The notes: a model not told the origin generated them from the letters alone. A stretch of DNA of 64,000 bases from JBBRDU01 sp038230335 (GCA_038230335.1 JBBRNL010000001.1:1-64000), one strand, 5' to 3'. Shown: positions 17,236 through 26,822, numbered from the stretch's first letter. Numbers and translations: made by a program.

Positions 17236-17646
17236 CTATTTATCCAGTGGTTCATCTTCTCGCCAAGCTTTTTCCCCGTTTTTCCGAACTCCATAGAGAC
17301 AGAACGGCCGGTGGCGGTTTATGTGGCGCCATCGAAAATGGTGAGCCGCAATAAGAGAAATATCAAGAAACACCAAATGTGGTGCCGTAATCGGTAGTGG
17401 TACAGTTTGAGTACCACTACCCTGCTCCATATCTCGATCATCGCCTTCGAAGGAAGAATGGAGGTACCCGGCCACCTCCCGAGCTAGCGACGTCCCGAGC
17501 GAAGGGTCGCCCTTCAGCTCCATGACGCACATGTCGAATCGGGCACCATCGTCGCGTTCGAATCGACCCTGCGGATGATCGATTATGCGCGACTCTGAAT
17601 CTGAGAGTGTCGTCACAAACGCATGAGCAGATCGAGCACGCTCCAC
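17236..17646 (-). CDS. Doubtful hypothetical protein
   Basis: This 136-residue frame starts with GTG and has an acidic, plausible first half (SRIIDHPQGRFERDDGARFD, MELKGDPSLGTSLAREVAGY) but a His/Arg-rich second half. There is no recognised domain. It could be a real gene upstream of the lmo0937 gene or chance; overlapping frames on the same strand are worse. Nothing else is visible in 17200-17720. Confidence 0.25.
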   Translation of the reverse strand: MERARSAHAFVTTLSDSESRIIDHPQGRFERDDGARFDMCVMELKGDPSLGTSLAREVAGYLHSSFEGDDRDMEQGSGTQTVPLPITAPHLVFLDISLIAAHHFRWRHINRHRPFCLYGVRKNGEKAWREDEPLDK

Positions 17647-17720
17647 GGCTAGAATCGAAAAGGTTCGTCGCGGCGGTTGGCAAGTGTTGCCGAACGCTCC
17701 AGATGAGACCGAGCAGGCTC

Positions 17721-18881
17721 CTATGCTACCGCGCGGGCTACTACAGAAAAAAGCTTAGGCATTGCGTGGCGAGGCAGGTCAATAGTGAAGACGCAGCCTG
17801 AACCGGGTGTGTCGCTGACGCTAAGAACTCCCTCATTTGCCTCCACGCTGCGCCGAGAGATTGATAGTCCGAGTCCGAGGTCGGTTTTATTGGCTCCGCC
17901 GTGCGTGAATGGCAGAAACATTTTTTCCGCAACGCCCGGTGCGAGGCCCCCACAGTTATCCTCGACCTCGATCAGGATGCGATCGGCCGCCGCATAGGCG
18001 TTCAATGTGACCTCAGTGCCGTGGTTCGTGAACTTGAACGCGTTTTGTAACAAATTTCCAACCGCCGAGAAAAGCAGGTGCCGGTCAGCGTTAACAGCAA
18101 GTTGCGAGTCCACAGGGGAGACAGTTAATGTGCATTCTTTAAGCTGCGCCTCCAACGACGCTGAAAGTTTAATTTCAGCGATGAAGTCAGCCAAGGAAAA
18201 TAGCCGGTGTTGCACGGGCATTCCGGCTGTCGTTCGAACCTCGGAAAGTGAGCGGTCAATGACCTCGCGCATTCCCACCAGACTCCGATCTAAAATGGCG
18301 CTTGTCGCGCCGCCCGATCCGACAGCGCCAGATTTGATGGCGGTCAGCGCGAGCGTGGCGCTGTTGAGATGATTGCGCAACTCGTGCGCGAAGAATCCCA
18401 GCCGCTCGTTCGCGTGGGACTGTTCGTCCGCCACGATGAAATCGCGCTGTGCGTGAAATTCCGTGACGGCGACGGCGATCGCGTTGTCAAGACAACGGTT
18501 GAGAGTACGAAATTCATCGTTCGAGATCGGGGCACTAAGCTTAACCGCCAGATCGGTGACTGATTGGCAGAGGTCGCCGTAGTCGTGAACAACCTGCTCG
18601 ATCGTAAATCCGTGCTGCAACAACTCGCGACCGTGCTCCTTCGCCGCCGCACCCATCTCGGAGAAAACCGCCCCGACCCCATTATCTTCACCCGACACCT
18701 TGCGGCTTGCCATCGGCTCCGCCGTTTCCTCCACGCGGAGCGTCTTAATGATCTGGTCGAGGAACATCGCGATGCCGTGTTCCAACTCCTCGCCGAACGC
18801 TTCGGGCGCGGCCCTTTTAGCGACTTTTTCCCGGCATCGCTCGATCAATTCACGCCGGTTCTCCGTCAGGAACTCGTGCAT
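17721..18881 (-). CDS. Sensor histidine kinase with RsbRD-like N-terminal domain
   Basis: This 386-residue protein starts at ATG 18881. Residues 1-130 form a helical domain (FLTENRRELIERCREKVAKR) like the RsbRD N-terminal sensor domain. The kinase core has the H-box FFAHELRNHLN (His166), N-box NLLQNAFKF (Asn279), G1 EDNCGGL (about 307-313) and G2 LGLGLS (335-340). No membrane helix is present, so it is cytoplasmic. No receiver gene lies next to it; the stand-alone receiver at 10790-11176 is the nearest candidate partner. It is oriented against the secretion genes and looks like inserted cargo. Confidence 0.88.
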   Translation of the reverse strand: MHEFLTENRRELIERCREKVAKRAAPEAFGEELEHGIAMFLDQIIKTLRVEETAEPMASRKVSGEDNGVGAVFSEMGAAAKEHGRELLQHGFTIEQVVHDYGDLCQSVTDLAVKLSAPISNDEFRTLNRCLDNAIAVAVTEFHAQRDFIVADEQSHANERLGFFAHELRNHLNSATLALTAIKSGAVGSGGATSAILDRSLVGMREVIDRSLSEVRTTAGMPVQHRLFSLADFIAEIKLSASLEAQLKECTLTVSPVDSQLAVNADRHLLFSAVGNLLQNAFKFTNHGTEVTLNAYAAADRILIEVEDNCGGLAPGVAEKMFLPFTHGGANKTDLGLGLSISRRSVEANEGVLSVSDTPGSGCVFTIDLPRHAMPKLFSVVARAVA

Positions 18882-19128
18882 CATAATAATTAGCTCCGTA
18901 TTTGGTGCAGAGGGAAGAGGCCGCACATGCGGTCGATTGCCACTGCAACGATTGCTGCACAATCAAATTACAGCCGCCAATGCCGATTACCAAATGGTAT
19001 TTTGGCCCGCAGACTGTCTTCTGGTCACGGGCCCGCGAATCTAGAAAACGCAGCGGCGGCTCTGCCGCGCAGGCCACGCACTCGTACGACTCAGATTGCC
19101 ACATGGCCAGCCATTCGAGCGACTGCGA

Positions 19129-20403
19129 CTAAAAGACAAACATTCCTACCGCTGCCCCAAACATAAGCAGCGTAGTAAGGCCGACCACCGTGCGGCCAAG
19201 AAGCGAGCTGGGCTGCTGATTCATGATCTTCTCGTCCGATGCGACCAGAAGAATGCCGATGAGAAGGAACGGCGCGAGCACGCCGTTGATGACGGCCGTC
19301 CAAAAGAGAGCCTTAACGGGGTTAATGTTGACGAAATCGAGGACGATGCCGACGAGCGTCGAGAGAATGATGATGGCGTAGAAAGCCCGGGCCGATTTTA
19401 ATTTCTGGTCGAGACCCTGCTTCCAGTGAAACGTCTCAACAAAGGCATAGGCGGCCGAACCTGTCAGCGTGGGAATGGCCAGCAAGCCCACCCCAAGAAT
19501 GCCGAGAGTAAAAAGCGTGGAAGCGAACTTCCCGGCCAGCGGGGCAAGCGCCTGGGCGGCCTGACTGGATGTCTCGATGTGAGTGACGCCATGTTGATGC
19601 AGGGTCAATGCCGTCGTGAGAATAATGAAATACATGACGATGTTGGAAAAGAAGGTGCCGACGCCGACATCCAGCTTGCGATTTTTGATTTCTTTGTCTG
19701 TCGCGCCTTCGCGTTGAACCAGCATCCGGCGTCCCATTGCTTTCTCTTCTTCTACTTCCTGCGACGCCTGCCAGAAAAACAGATAGGGGCTGATCGTAGT
19801 GCCAAGGATGGCAACCAGGGTTGCCCACGCTTCATGACCCTTCGGCCAGCTTGGCACGAAGGTGTCGTGCAGGATCGTCGTCCAGTCCGGCCGGAGGACG
19901 ATGGCGGTGATGACATACGCAAACAAGGTGAGCGCAAGCCATTTCAAAACGTTGGCGATTTGGTGATAGCGAAACCAGACGGTAGCGAAGGCGATCGCGA
20001 CGCCGAAAAGGACCACGAACCAGTGTGAGTTAAGGCCCGTCAGCGTTTTAGCCGCGTCGGCCATCCCGGTAAGATCCGCCCCGACGTTGATGGTGTTCGC
20101 AATCAACAACGCGACCGCGGCCACGGCGATAACGGGTTTCGGAAATTTCTCACGCAAAGCGCCGGCCAACCCCTTGCCCGTGACCATGCCGATGCGCGCA
20201 CACATCATCTGTACCGGAGCCATTAAGGGCCAGGTGATAAAGGCTGTCCATAAGAGCGAAGTTCCCAGTTGCGCTCCGGCGATGGAATAGGTCGCGATGC
20301 CGGAAGGATCATCATCCGCCGCTCCCGTGATCAGGCCCGGTCCCAAGGCGGAAAAGAATCGCCGCACAACACTTTTCCGCCTCCGTTTGGGCTTGGCGTT
20401 CAC
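19129..20403 (-). CDS. Nramp-family metal transporter, divergent
   Basis: This protein of about 424 residues has some 11 membrane helices and Nramp features. TM1 reads GPGLITGAADDDPSGIATYS, where classical MntH has DPGN; TM6 reads GTTISPYLFFWQASQEVEEE and lacks the methionine that ligands Mn/Fe in canonical members. This places it in a divergent Nramp branch, so the substrate is uncertain (Mn, Fe, Mg or others). The GTG at 20403 is preferred to the open extension to 20499, which begins with TTG and is Pro/Gly-rich. It is cargo between the two secretion blocks. Confidence 0.8.
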   Translation of the reverse strand: MNAKPKRRRKSVVRRFFSALGPGLITGAADDDPSGIATYSIAGAQLGTSLLWTAFITWPLMAPVQMMCARIGMVTGKGLAGALREKFPKPVIAVAAVALLIANTINVGADLTGMADAAKTLTGLNSHWFVVLFGVAIAFATVWFRYHQIANVLKWLALTLFAYVITAIVLRPDWTTILHDTFVPSWPKGHEAWATLVAILGTTISPYLFFWQASQEVEEEKAMGRRMLVQREGATDKEIKNRKLDVGVGTFFSNIVMYFIILTTALTLHQHGVTHIETSSQAAQALAPLAGKFASTLFTLGILGVGLLAIPTLTGSAAYAFVETFHWKQGLDQKLKSARAFYAIIILSTLVGIVLDFVNINPVKALFWTAVINGVLAPFLLIGILLVASDEKIMNQQPSSLLGRTVVGLTTLLMFGAAVGMFVF

Positions 20404-20577
20404 TTTCTTTTCATCGTCACCCAGCACAACGCTGGTCGCAAGAATCACCGTCGCGAGGCGTCCGATTATTGGAGCCCCCGGAGGCGGGGAAGCGCCCAAA
20501 AGAAAACACCTACCAAAACCAATCTAACGCAATAAGCTAAGAACACCCGCAATCATGCTTGACTCCCTGTGTCGGGG

Positions 20578-20997
20578 TTAGGCCTTTCGTCTTCGCTTGG
20601 AATGAAAGGGGTATATCACAACACCCGCCGATACGAGAACGCAAATAATGACTGCACTCGCTTCTGCGAATGGTGAACGCGGCGGAATATGCGATGTCTG
20701 GCAATACCAAGCGATCGCGAGAAAGAGAAGCGTCGCAATACAGAATGCGTTCAGCACGACCGCAGGCAAGAACCGATACTGTCTTAATAGAGCGCCTGCC
20801 GCCAATATGCCGACTACTGAAACCAGTGCGCCAGCGAAGAGGCGCGTCGGCTGTAATGGGGGATCGAAGATCATGAATGCTAAGAAATACGCGAAGGCAA
20901 TGGCCAGCGCCAAACGAACCAGAATGAGGAGGGCGGATGCCGCAAGAGTGCCTACATCTGGCAATTTGTCGCCCTGTCCGCTCATAGGCTTAACCAT
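20578..20997 (-). CDS. Hypothetical membrane protein
   Basis: This 139-residue protein starts at ATG 20997 (or 20985) and has four likely membrane helices (LLILVRLALAIAFAYFLAFM, LFAGALVSVVGILAAGALL, AVVLNAFCIATLLFLAIAWY and ASAVIICVLVSAGVVIYP), with a basic C-terminal KRRRKA. No family is recognised. It follows the Nramp-like gene in the same orientation. The 276 bp to the next gene on the other strand (20998-21273) probably holds promoters for both directions. Confidence 0.5.
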   Translation of the reverse strand: MVKPMSGQGDKLPDVGTLAASALLILVRLALAIAFAYFLAFMIFDPPLQPTRLFAGALVSVVGILAAGALLRQYRFLPAVVLNAFCIATLLFLAIAWYCQTSHIPPRSPFAEASAVIICVLVSAGVVIYPFHSKRRRKA

Positions 20998-21273
20998 GTG
21001 ATTATGTCGACAATTTGGACGGTTATCCAGCGTATTAGCCGACAAATGCAGCAGTTTCGCAAATGAGGTTCTAGCTCCGCCCTTTGGCGCGCTCGACGGG
21101 GTTCCCGGCGCAAGCCGGTTGCCGTCGTCGTTATCGCGCATGGCCTTGCGTGAGATTACATGAAAACCTAGAACGACGCGCTTAGCTGCGGGCGGTGAAA
21201 ATTGTTGATGGCATTACGTCGCTCTCGCGCTGGAGCAGCTCGGCTCGGCTGATCCGTTATCACTGGTCGCGTA

Positions 21274-21699
21274 ATGAAAAACGCGACTCTTCTTCTTTCC
21301 CTTCTCGCCAGCGCAATGCTCACAAGCTGCGCGGGCGTTAGTCCGACCCGCATCATCGGCAACACTGTCGCCGCGGCTGGCGGCGCATTCATCGGCAACA
21401 AGCTGAGCAACGGCAATCCTCTAATCACTACTGCCGCCGCAGGCGGTGGAGTGCTCCTCAGCGAAACGCTCCAGGCCCAGAGCAACGCCTCCGCGAGGAA
21501 GTCCTACGATGCCGGTTATGACAAAGCACGCAGTGATTCGGCCAAGCAGCAGTTTCAAACGCTTAACGACCGGCAGCGTCTGGGGCCGCAACTCGATGAC
21601 CGCGCAAATGTGCGCCTACTCGAAGTCCCGCTGCCGGAACGGCAGGAGAACGGCGTCATTCTCGCGCCGAGCACCGCAACCATCCGCATTCAGGAATAA
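21274..21699 (+). CDS. Lipoprotein of the type IV secretion cluster
   Basis: This 141-residue protein has a signal peptide ending in the lipobox LTSC (Cys19), then a glycine-rich, glycine-zipper-like region (AAAGGAFIGNK, TTAAAGGGVLL) and a charged C-terminal half. It leads the second secretion block and ends four bases before the VirB5-like gene. VirB7-type lipoproteins that help build the outer-membrane pore occur in such clusters, though this one is longer than classical VirB7 and resembles it only in type. Confidence 0.65.
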   Translation: MKNATLLLSLLASAMLTSCAGVSPTRIIGNTVAAAGGAFIGNKLSNGNPLITTAAAGGGVLLSETLQAQSNASARKSYDAGYDKARSDSAKQQFQTLNDRQRLGPQLDDRANVRLLEVPLPERQENGVILAPSTATIRIQE

Positions 21700-21703
21700 C
21701 ACA

Positions 21704-22516
21704 ATGATACCTATGAAATTCATCCTCTCACTCGCCAGTCTGTTCGTCAGCGCGTCGCTCTTGTGCGCGCAAGTCGTCGTGATCGATCCGACGGCTATTG
21801 CGCGTGCGCAGGCAAACCACGTCGTGGACCTCGCCAAGTACGTCCAGATGGTCAACAACCAAGTGACGCAGATCAACACGCTGACGCAACAGCTTCAGCA
21901 GATCCAAGCGTACGTGAAAGCATTCGGAAATCCCGAGCAGCTTTTAAACATCGTCGGCGCCAACCAACTTGTGGGCAGCCTGCAACAGAGCGGCATTGGT
22001 CAAACGATTGGTCAGCTGCAGCGAACTGCGAATGGAATCGAGGCGTTGCGTTACACCGGCAACGGACTTTACACCAGCCTGGGTCAAACATTCACCACGC
22101 CGGGTGGAGTGCAGGTGCCGCGGCTCGACCAGCTCTATCGGAAGTATGGCGCCATCCAGCAAGACTCCCGAAACTTCCAGTCAGTCAGCGATGATGTGTT
22201 GAGGCGTCGCCAGACCCTGCGCAACAATATCGCCAGCACAACGACGAAGCTTCAGGCATCAACAACCGATGCAGAAACGCAGAAACTGACGGGCGTTCTT
22301 GTCGGTTACAACGCGGAGCTCGCGACGGTCGATCACGAAATCGACAACGCGACCGGACAAGTCGTAACGCAGGACGCGGAGAATCGTGCCGATCGCGAAC
22401 GCGAGGAACAGGCACGTCGCGAAGAGCGACAGGCTCAGATGGAGGAAAGCTCCCGCCGATATGGCGAAGTCTTCCGACTGGAGACAACGCCGCCCAGCTT
22501 TCCAACCGGACGATAA
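21704..22516 (+). CDS. VirB5/TrbJ-like secretion protein
   Basis: This 270-residue protein has an N-terminal signal peptide (FILSLASLFVSASLLCAQ), followed by a long alpha-helical region rich in Gln (NNQVTQINTLTQQLQQIQ), a GNGLYTSLGQTF loop and a charged coiled-coil end. This matches VirB5/TrbJ proteins found at the pilus tip or base. ATG at 21704 is chosen, with 21713 as an alternative; the longer frame overlaps the lipoprotein gene. It is second in the block. Confidence 0.8.
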   Translation: MIPMKFILSLASLFVSASLLCAQVVVIDPTAIARAQANHVVDLAKYVQMVNNQVTQINTLTQQLQQIQAYVKAFGNPEQLLNIVGANQLVGSLQQSGIGQTIGQLQRTANGIEALRYTGNGLYTSLGQTFTTPGGVQVPRLDQLYRKYGAIQQDSRNFQSVSDDVLRRRQTLRNNIASTTTKLQASTTDAETQKLTGVLVGYNAELATVDHEIDNATGQVVTQDAENRADREREEQARREERQAQMEESSRRYGEVFRLETTPPSFPTGR

Positions 22517-22549
22517 CAAACCGCCTAACGAGCAAAGACTGCCTCGCAG

Positions 22550-23638
22550 ATGAATGACTTCAACACACTTTTCCCGAACTTTCTCAATCAGTGCACAGAG
22601 ATGAATCGCGTCCTGACGCCGATTGCATTCGTGCTGCTAGCTATCGGGATCGTGTCTTCGACGGTGACCGGTCGGCGCAGTCCAAGCGCATACTTGCGCA
22701 CGATTGGTCGCACCTTCGCCTTTGCAGCGGTGCTGTCTTATCTCCCGACCTGGAGCAACGAGATCAGCACCACGATTGACACGACCGTCAGGGAAACGCT
22801 GCGAGCTGATCCCGCCGCCGTCTACGATCAGTATCAGAAAGCTCTAGCGCTAAAGAAAGGCAACACCAGCTCCGGAGGTTCCAAGTCCTGGTGGGATTTG
22901 CTCGATGCCCAAGCGCTCTTTGAGATGTTCATTTCGGGCGTCATGTGGCTGCTCGGATTTCTCGCGAGCGTCATTGTCTTCTACGCATATCTAGTTCAGA
23001 AATTCATTCTCTACGTCGGATTCGCACTCGCGCCGATCTTCATCGGCTTTCTCGCGGTGCGGACGCTGCATTCAATTGGTGTCGGATTTCTGCTCGGCTA
23101 CGCGGGCGTCCTTTGCTGGCCGATCGGCTGGGGCGCGGCTTCCCTGTTAACCGCAGGCCTGATCGATTTCATGTCCGATCAGAGCTTTCTCACCTCAGGC
23201 GGAATTGGCGGGGCGGCTGGCTACGGATTGCAAAATCTCATGGGCCTGGCCGCACTCGCGATCTGGCTCATTTCCACCACAATTGCGGCGCCGATTATCA
23301 TTCAGAAGGCGATCGCGACCGGCGCTCAAGTTGGACAAGGACTCGCGTCAACGGCGACAACCGCAGGCATTGCCGGTGTTGCTGCTGGTGCTGGAGCTGT
23401 CGCCTCGCTCGGTGCTGCTGGAGGCGTGGCCGGAGCGGCTGCCGCTATAGCGGGCGGCGGCGCCGCAGCCACTATCGGAGCAGCCGAAGCTTCAATCAGC
23501 GGCAGCTCCTATTCGATGTTGGGAAGCAGTATCAGCTCCCTCGCAAGTGCCCGGGGAGCTTCTCGCCGACGGCCAAAGAAGAACGATCCAACCGGCGACA
23601 ACGCCGTCCGTGACCTCCTGCTCCGCTCCCGAAACTAA
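22550..23638 (+). CDS. VirB6/TrbL-like inner-membrane channel protein
   Basis: This 362-residue polytopic protein has hydrophobic helices at about 23-42, 55-70, 120-150, 155-190 and 220-245, a conserved-looking WPIGWG segment, then a low-complexity Ala/Gly tail (about 255-330) and a basic end. VirB6/TrbL forms part of the inner-membrane translocation channel. It lies between VirB5 and VirB8 genes, as expected. ATG at 22550 is the first good start. Confidence 0.8.
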   Translation: MNDFNTLFPNFLNQCTEMNRVLTPIAFVLLAIGIVSSTVTGRRSPSAYLRTIGRTFAFAAVLSYLPTWSNEISTTIDTTVRETLRADPAAVYDQYQKALALKKGNTSSGGSKSWWDLLDAQALFEMFISGVMWLLGFLASVIVFYAYLVQKFILYVGFALAPIFIGFLAVRTLHSIGVGFLLGYAGVLCWPIGWGAASLLTAGLIDFMSDQSFLTSGGIGGAAGYGLQNLMGLAALAIWLISTTIAAPIIIQKAIATGAQVGQGLASTATTAGIAGVAAGAGAVASLGAAGGVAGAAAAIAGGGAAATIGAAEASISGSSYSMLGSSISSLASARGASRRRPKKNDPTGDNAVRDLLLRSRN

Positions 23639-23640
23639 TT

Positions 23641-24306
23641 ATGGAAACAATCTCTTCTGAGTTAAGAAACACCGCGCCGACACCCCGGCCAAAAAACATC
23701 CGTCGCCGAGACGCAGACCCGGTTCGGGTATTCGTAGATAAAGATCGTCTCGCACGATTCTGGTTTCTCGTCGCGGTCGCAGTGCTCATCGGCGCAGCGG
23801 TCGAGCGCATTCATCTCGCCAGGACGCTGAAGGAACGCGAGCGCGTCGTCATCGTCGATCCGGCCGGAACGTTCTTTGTCTCTCCGCTCCTTCAATTCCA
23901 GGAAGCGCGCGATCTCCACGCACAACAAAGCATGCTCGCCGCCGTCGCGTTTCTGGAACGAAACCCGAAAGGCTTCGATCACCCCGAATTGCTGAAGCAA
24001 ATGTTTCTCAAGCAGGCGCAAGAAAAGGCGCACTCGGAGTGGACGCTGGAAGAGCCTGAATTCAAGGCCAAGCAACTGCACCAGAAAGCTGAGATCGCGA
24101 AGATCGACTTCCTCGAAACGCGCAGCGACGCCGTGCTTACGCAGGTGAGCGGGCAACTAATCCGCAGCGGCATTTTCCAAGAGCGCGCGTTCAGCGAAGC
24201 CGTGCCGTTCACGCTCAAACTGAAAATGCGGCGCAATCCAAACATGGTCGAGAACGGTCGGTTCCCGACTGCAATCCAGGATTTCAAATATGAACCGACT
24301 CATTAG
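23641..24306 (+). CDS. VirB8-like inner-membrane protein
   Basis: This 221-residue protein has a cytoplasmic basic N-terminus (about 40 residues), one membrane helix (FWFLVAVAVLIGAAVERI) and a periplasmic domain with VVIVDPAGTFFVSPLLQFQE at its start. This is the topology of VirB8/TrbF, which assembles the core complex. It starts two bases after the VirB6 gene and overlaps the VirB9-like gene by 17 bases. Confidence 0.72.
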   Translation: METISSELRNTAPTPRPKNIRRRDADPVRVFVDKDRLARFWFLVAVAVLIGAAVERIHLARTLKERERVVIVDPAGTFFVSPLLQFQEARDLHAQQSMLAAVAFLERNPKGFDHPELLKQMFLKQAQEKAHSEWTLEEPEFKAKQLHQKAEIAKIDFLETRSDAVLTQVSGQLIRSGIFQERAFSEAVPFTLKLKMRRNPNMVENGRFPTAIQDFKYEPTH

Positions 24307-25177
24307 GCTGCTCCTGCTCGTTGTACTATTAAGAGCAACGAACGGGCACGCGACCGAGCAACGCGTGCAGGATTTCGTCCTCGACGATCACACCGTTTAC
24401 GCCGTGCCAGTTTCCGGCGCACGCGTCACGACGATCAGCTTCCCATCTCCGATTACGGCAATCGACGGCGCCCTGGTTACGCTGGACGGCAAGACGCCAG
24501 GGCTCTTTCAAATCGCACACACTAAAGGGACCGCTTATCTCTCATTGCGTGCGCTGGCGAAAGACGCGGCCACGAACTTGAACGTGCGATGGAATAATCG
24601 CACGTACGCGTTTGAGCTGCATGAGAGTGCGGAGCCCTGGTATTCCGTCGTGCTCCAGAGCAAACCGGAGAAGACAAACAGAATGGTGGGTCCGCTTACC
24701 CCGCCGCGGCTGCTTGGCTTACTCGACAAAGCCAAGGCATTCGCACTTCTACGTACTCAGGAGCCAGATGCTATCGCTGGCGTGGAGTATCGTGATTTGC
24801 GCGAGCAACCGCTCGTGAGCAATTGCGGTGACTACGAAGTGCGGCTCACGGAAGCGTTTCGATTCCCAGATAGCGACACGGTCGTCTTTCATATCGTAAT
24901 CGCGAATCGCGGCGACGCTGCACTCGAACACACGCCGGAGCGGCTGGAGGTGCGCATCGGCGATCGTGTCTTTAATCCGTCGCTCACCGATCTCGTCAGC
25001 GCGATCGCGCCGCACGAATCAACGATTGGCTACGTGGTCGTAAGCGCCGGACCTAATGGCCGCAATGATCTATCGCTGAAGAACGACTTCACCTTCGTGC
25101 TCTCGCGCGGTGGCCCGGCGGTCGAAATCAATACGCCGGACTCGAAAGACATCGAACCCGCTCCACTCCCGCAATGA
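24290..25177 (+). CDS. VirB9/TrbG-like outer core protein
   Basis: This 295-residue protein has a signal peptide (LIRLLLLVVLLRATNGHA) and a beta-rich N-terminal domain (YAVPVSGARVTTISFPSPIT, TYAFELH) like the N-terminal half of VirB9. A linker and a second beta domain (about 175-275) follow. Such proteins line the outer-membrane pore with VirB7 and VirB10. It overlaps the genes on both sides (17 and 4 bases), so the block is likely translated as one unit. Confidence 0.68.
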   Translation: MNRLIRLLLLVVLLRATNGHATEQRVQDFVLDDHTVYAVPVSGARVTTISFPSPITAIDGALVTLDGKTPGLFQIAHTKGTAYLSLRALAKDAATNLNVRWNNRTYAFELHESAEPWYSVVLQSKPEKTNRMVGPLTPPRLLGLLDKAKAFALLRTQEPDAIAGVEYRDLREQPLVSNCGDYEVRLTEAFRFPDSDTVVFHIVIANRGDAALEHTPERLEVRIGDRVFNPSLTDLVSAIAPHESTIGYVVVSAGPNGRNDLSLKNDFTFVLSRGGPAVEINTPDSKDIEPAPLPQ

Positions 25178-26268
25178 ACCCACGTCGCTTCCTGAATTTC
25201 TTCCGTTCGCCCACAGGCGCGCTCGCACTGTTCCTGATTGGCCTTGTCATTGTTCTCCTGTTGGTGAACAGCAGGCGTCCGTCACAAAATCGAATCTCTC
25301 TCATTCCGCAGAAATCTTCGGCGAAGGCGGGTCCTATCACGCCGCAATTGCCAGAGACGGTGCGGCGCAACATGGTTCCTTTCGACCCGAGCAACGCAGA
25401 ACAGAAGGTCGAACCAACTCCTGCGCCTCCGGCACCGAAACCGGAAGGCACACCGCAACTCCCGGTGCTCAGCCTTATCGCGGAAACGCCCGTGTCGCCC
25501 AGCAAGGAAGGAAAGAAGTTCAGCGCTGACTTTGCGCCATTTGGCCGCCTGATTCCGTGTGAGCTGGTTATCACAGTCGACTCGTCTTCGATTCAGACGC
25601 CGATCATCGGCCTCGTGACGGAAGACATCTTCCACCACGGACAGTTGATCATTCCCGCGGGCACCGAAGTGCACGGGTCGGCGCAAGTAGACCGGGCTCG
25701 GGAGCGCATCGCGAGTAACGGACGCTGGACACTTGTATGGCAGAACGGCCAGGAACTGAATGTATCCGGCTTCGCTTTGGATCACGAGCGTGATGCCGAG
25801 ACGGGGATGTGGGGGATCACTGATGGAAGCGCCGGACTTCGCGGCAAACTCTTGAAGACCGACAACCTCGCCGAGGTAAAACTCTACATCGCATCGCTAC
25901 TCTCCGGTGCCGCTGCAGCGTTCACGGATAGGCAGGTCTCGGCTTTTGGTTCCTTCGCTTTGCCGAGTCTGCAAAATGCGCCGCTTCAAGGTGCGCAAGC
26001 CGTCCTCGATCGGTACGCACAGCAGATTCTGCAAGCAATCGAACGTGATGGCTTTTACGTGCGCGTGCCAGCCGGCAAACAATTTTACCTCTATATCACG
26101 CAGACGGTCGATGAAGACGACGCGAAAATTGGCGGCACTCTGACCGCAGCGCTTCACGGAGCGGATGCTACCTCGCCGACGCCTCCTCCGGCCACTCAAC
26201 GACCCCTCTTCGCACCTGTCCTTCCCGACGCCACGCCTTCAAACCCTTCATCAACTGACGTTCCATGA
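25174..26268 (+). CDS. VirB10/TrbI-like secretion core protein
   Basis: This 364-residue protein has one membrane helix near the N-terminus (GALALFLIGLVIVLLLV), a Pro-rich periplasmic linker (about 75-100) and a C-terminal VirB10/TrbI beta-barrel domain. Recognisable segments are FGRLIPCELVITVDS, PIIGLVTEDIFHHGQLIIPAG, GTEVHGSAQ and a membrane-like TDRQVSAFGSFALPS stretch. VirB10 spans both membranes and relays ATPase energy to the pore. It overlaps its neighbours by 4 bases each. Confidence 0.85.
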   Translation: MNPRRFLNFFRSPTGALALFLIGLVIVLLLVNSRRPSQNRISLIPQKSSAKAGPITPQLPETVRRNMVPFDPSNAEQKVEPTPAPPAPKPEGTPQLPVLSLIAETPVSPSKEGKKFSADFAPFGRLIPCELVITVDSSSIQTPIIGLVTEDIFHHGQLIIPAGTEVHGSAQVDRARERIASNGRWTLVWQNGQELNVSGFALDHERDAETGMWGITDGSAGLRGKLLKTDNLAEVKLYIASLLSGAAAAFTDRQVSAFGSFALPSLQNAPLQGAQAVLDRYAQQILQAIERDGFYVRVPAGKQFYLYITQTVDEDDAKIGGTLTAALHGADATSPTPPPATQRPLFAPVLPDATPSNPSSTDVP

Positions 26269-26822
26269 AACAACTGCTCTTACTTCCACTTCTCTTGTTC
26301 ACCTCGTGCGCCGCTCATCCGCACAACAAAACCGTCACCTTGGCTCCGCCAGCGGGAAGGCCGGTCAGTTCAAATGGATTGCGGACCGCCGACCAGCTCA
26401 GTGAGTATCGGCTCGGCCGTTACGTGGATCGGCGCGATCCACTCGTAATGCATGAAGGCCATCCGGTTTATCGAATCGAAAGCAGTGCGCGTTGGGATCT
26501 GCGGCCGAACAACAGCTCGTCGCTTCCGCGGCGGGACGTTGTTCAGACGCCGAACGTTTCTGCAAACGATGCCGTCGTCGCAGAAGTAAATAAGCAGCGC
26601 GCTGCTACTCGCGCGTTCACAGAGCAGACAGCGACGCTCAATCAGAAACTCAACTCGTTAGGCGAAGTCGTCGGGCAAACCCAGGAGGTCGCAAAGCAAA
26701 ACCTCGAGTTGAAACGAGACGTGGCCGCTTTGCGAGAGCACCTGGACAAGCTCGATACGCAGCTCCACGAACGCAAATCGCCTGCATCAGCACCGTCTCC
26801 GTCACCAGAGGACAAATGGTGA
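26265..26822 (+). CDS. Lipoprotein with coiled coil, secretion cluster
   Basis: This 185-residue protein has a short signal peptide and lipobox FTSC (Cys15), a middle region with YRLGRYVDRRDPLVMHEGHPVYR, and a C-terminal coiled coil (about 105-170) ending in a Pro/Ser-rich tail. It probably sits in the outer membrane and contacts the secretion core, but the family is not recognised. It overlaps the VirB10 gene by 4 bases and the next small gene by 7. Confidence 0.6.
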   Translation: MKQLLLLPLLLFTSCAAHPHNKTVTLAPPAGRPVSSNGLRTADQLSEYRLGRYVDRRDPLVMHEGHPVYRIESSARWDLRPNNSSSLPRRDVVQTPNVSANDAVVAEVNKQRAATRAFTEQTATLNQKLNSLGEVVGQTQEVAKQNLELKRDVAALREHLDKLDTQLHERKSPASAPSPSPEDKW

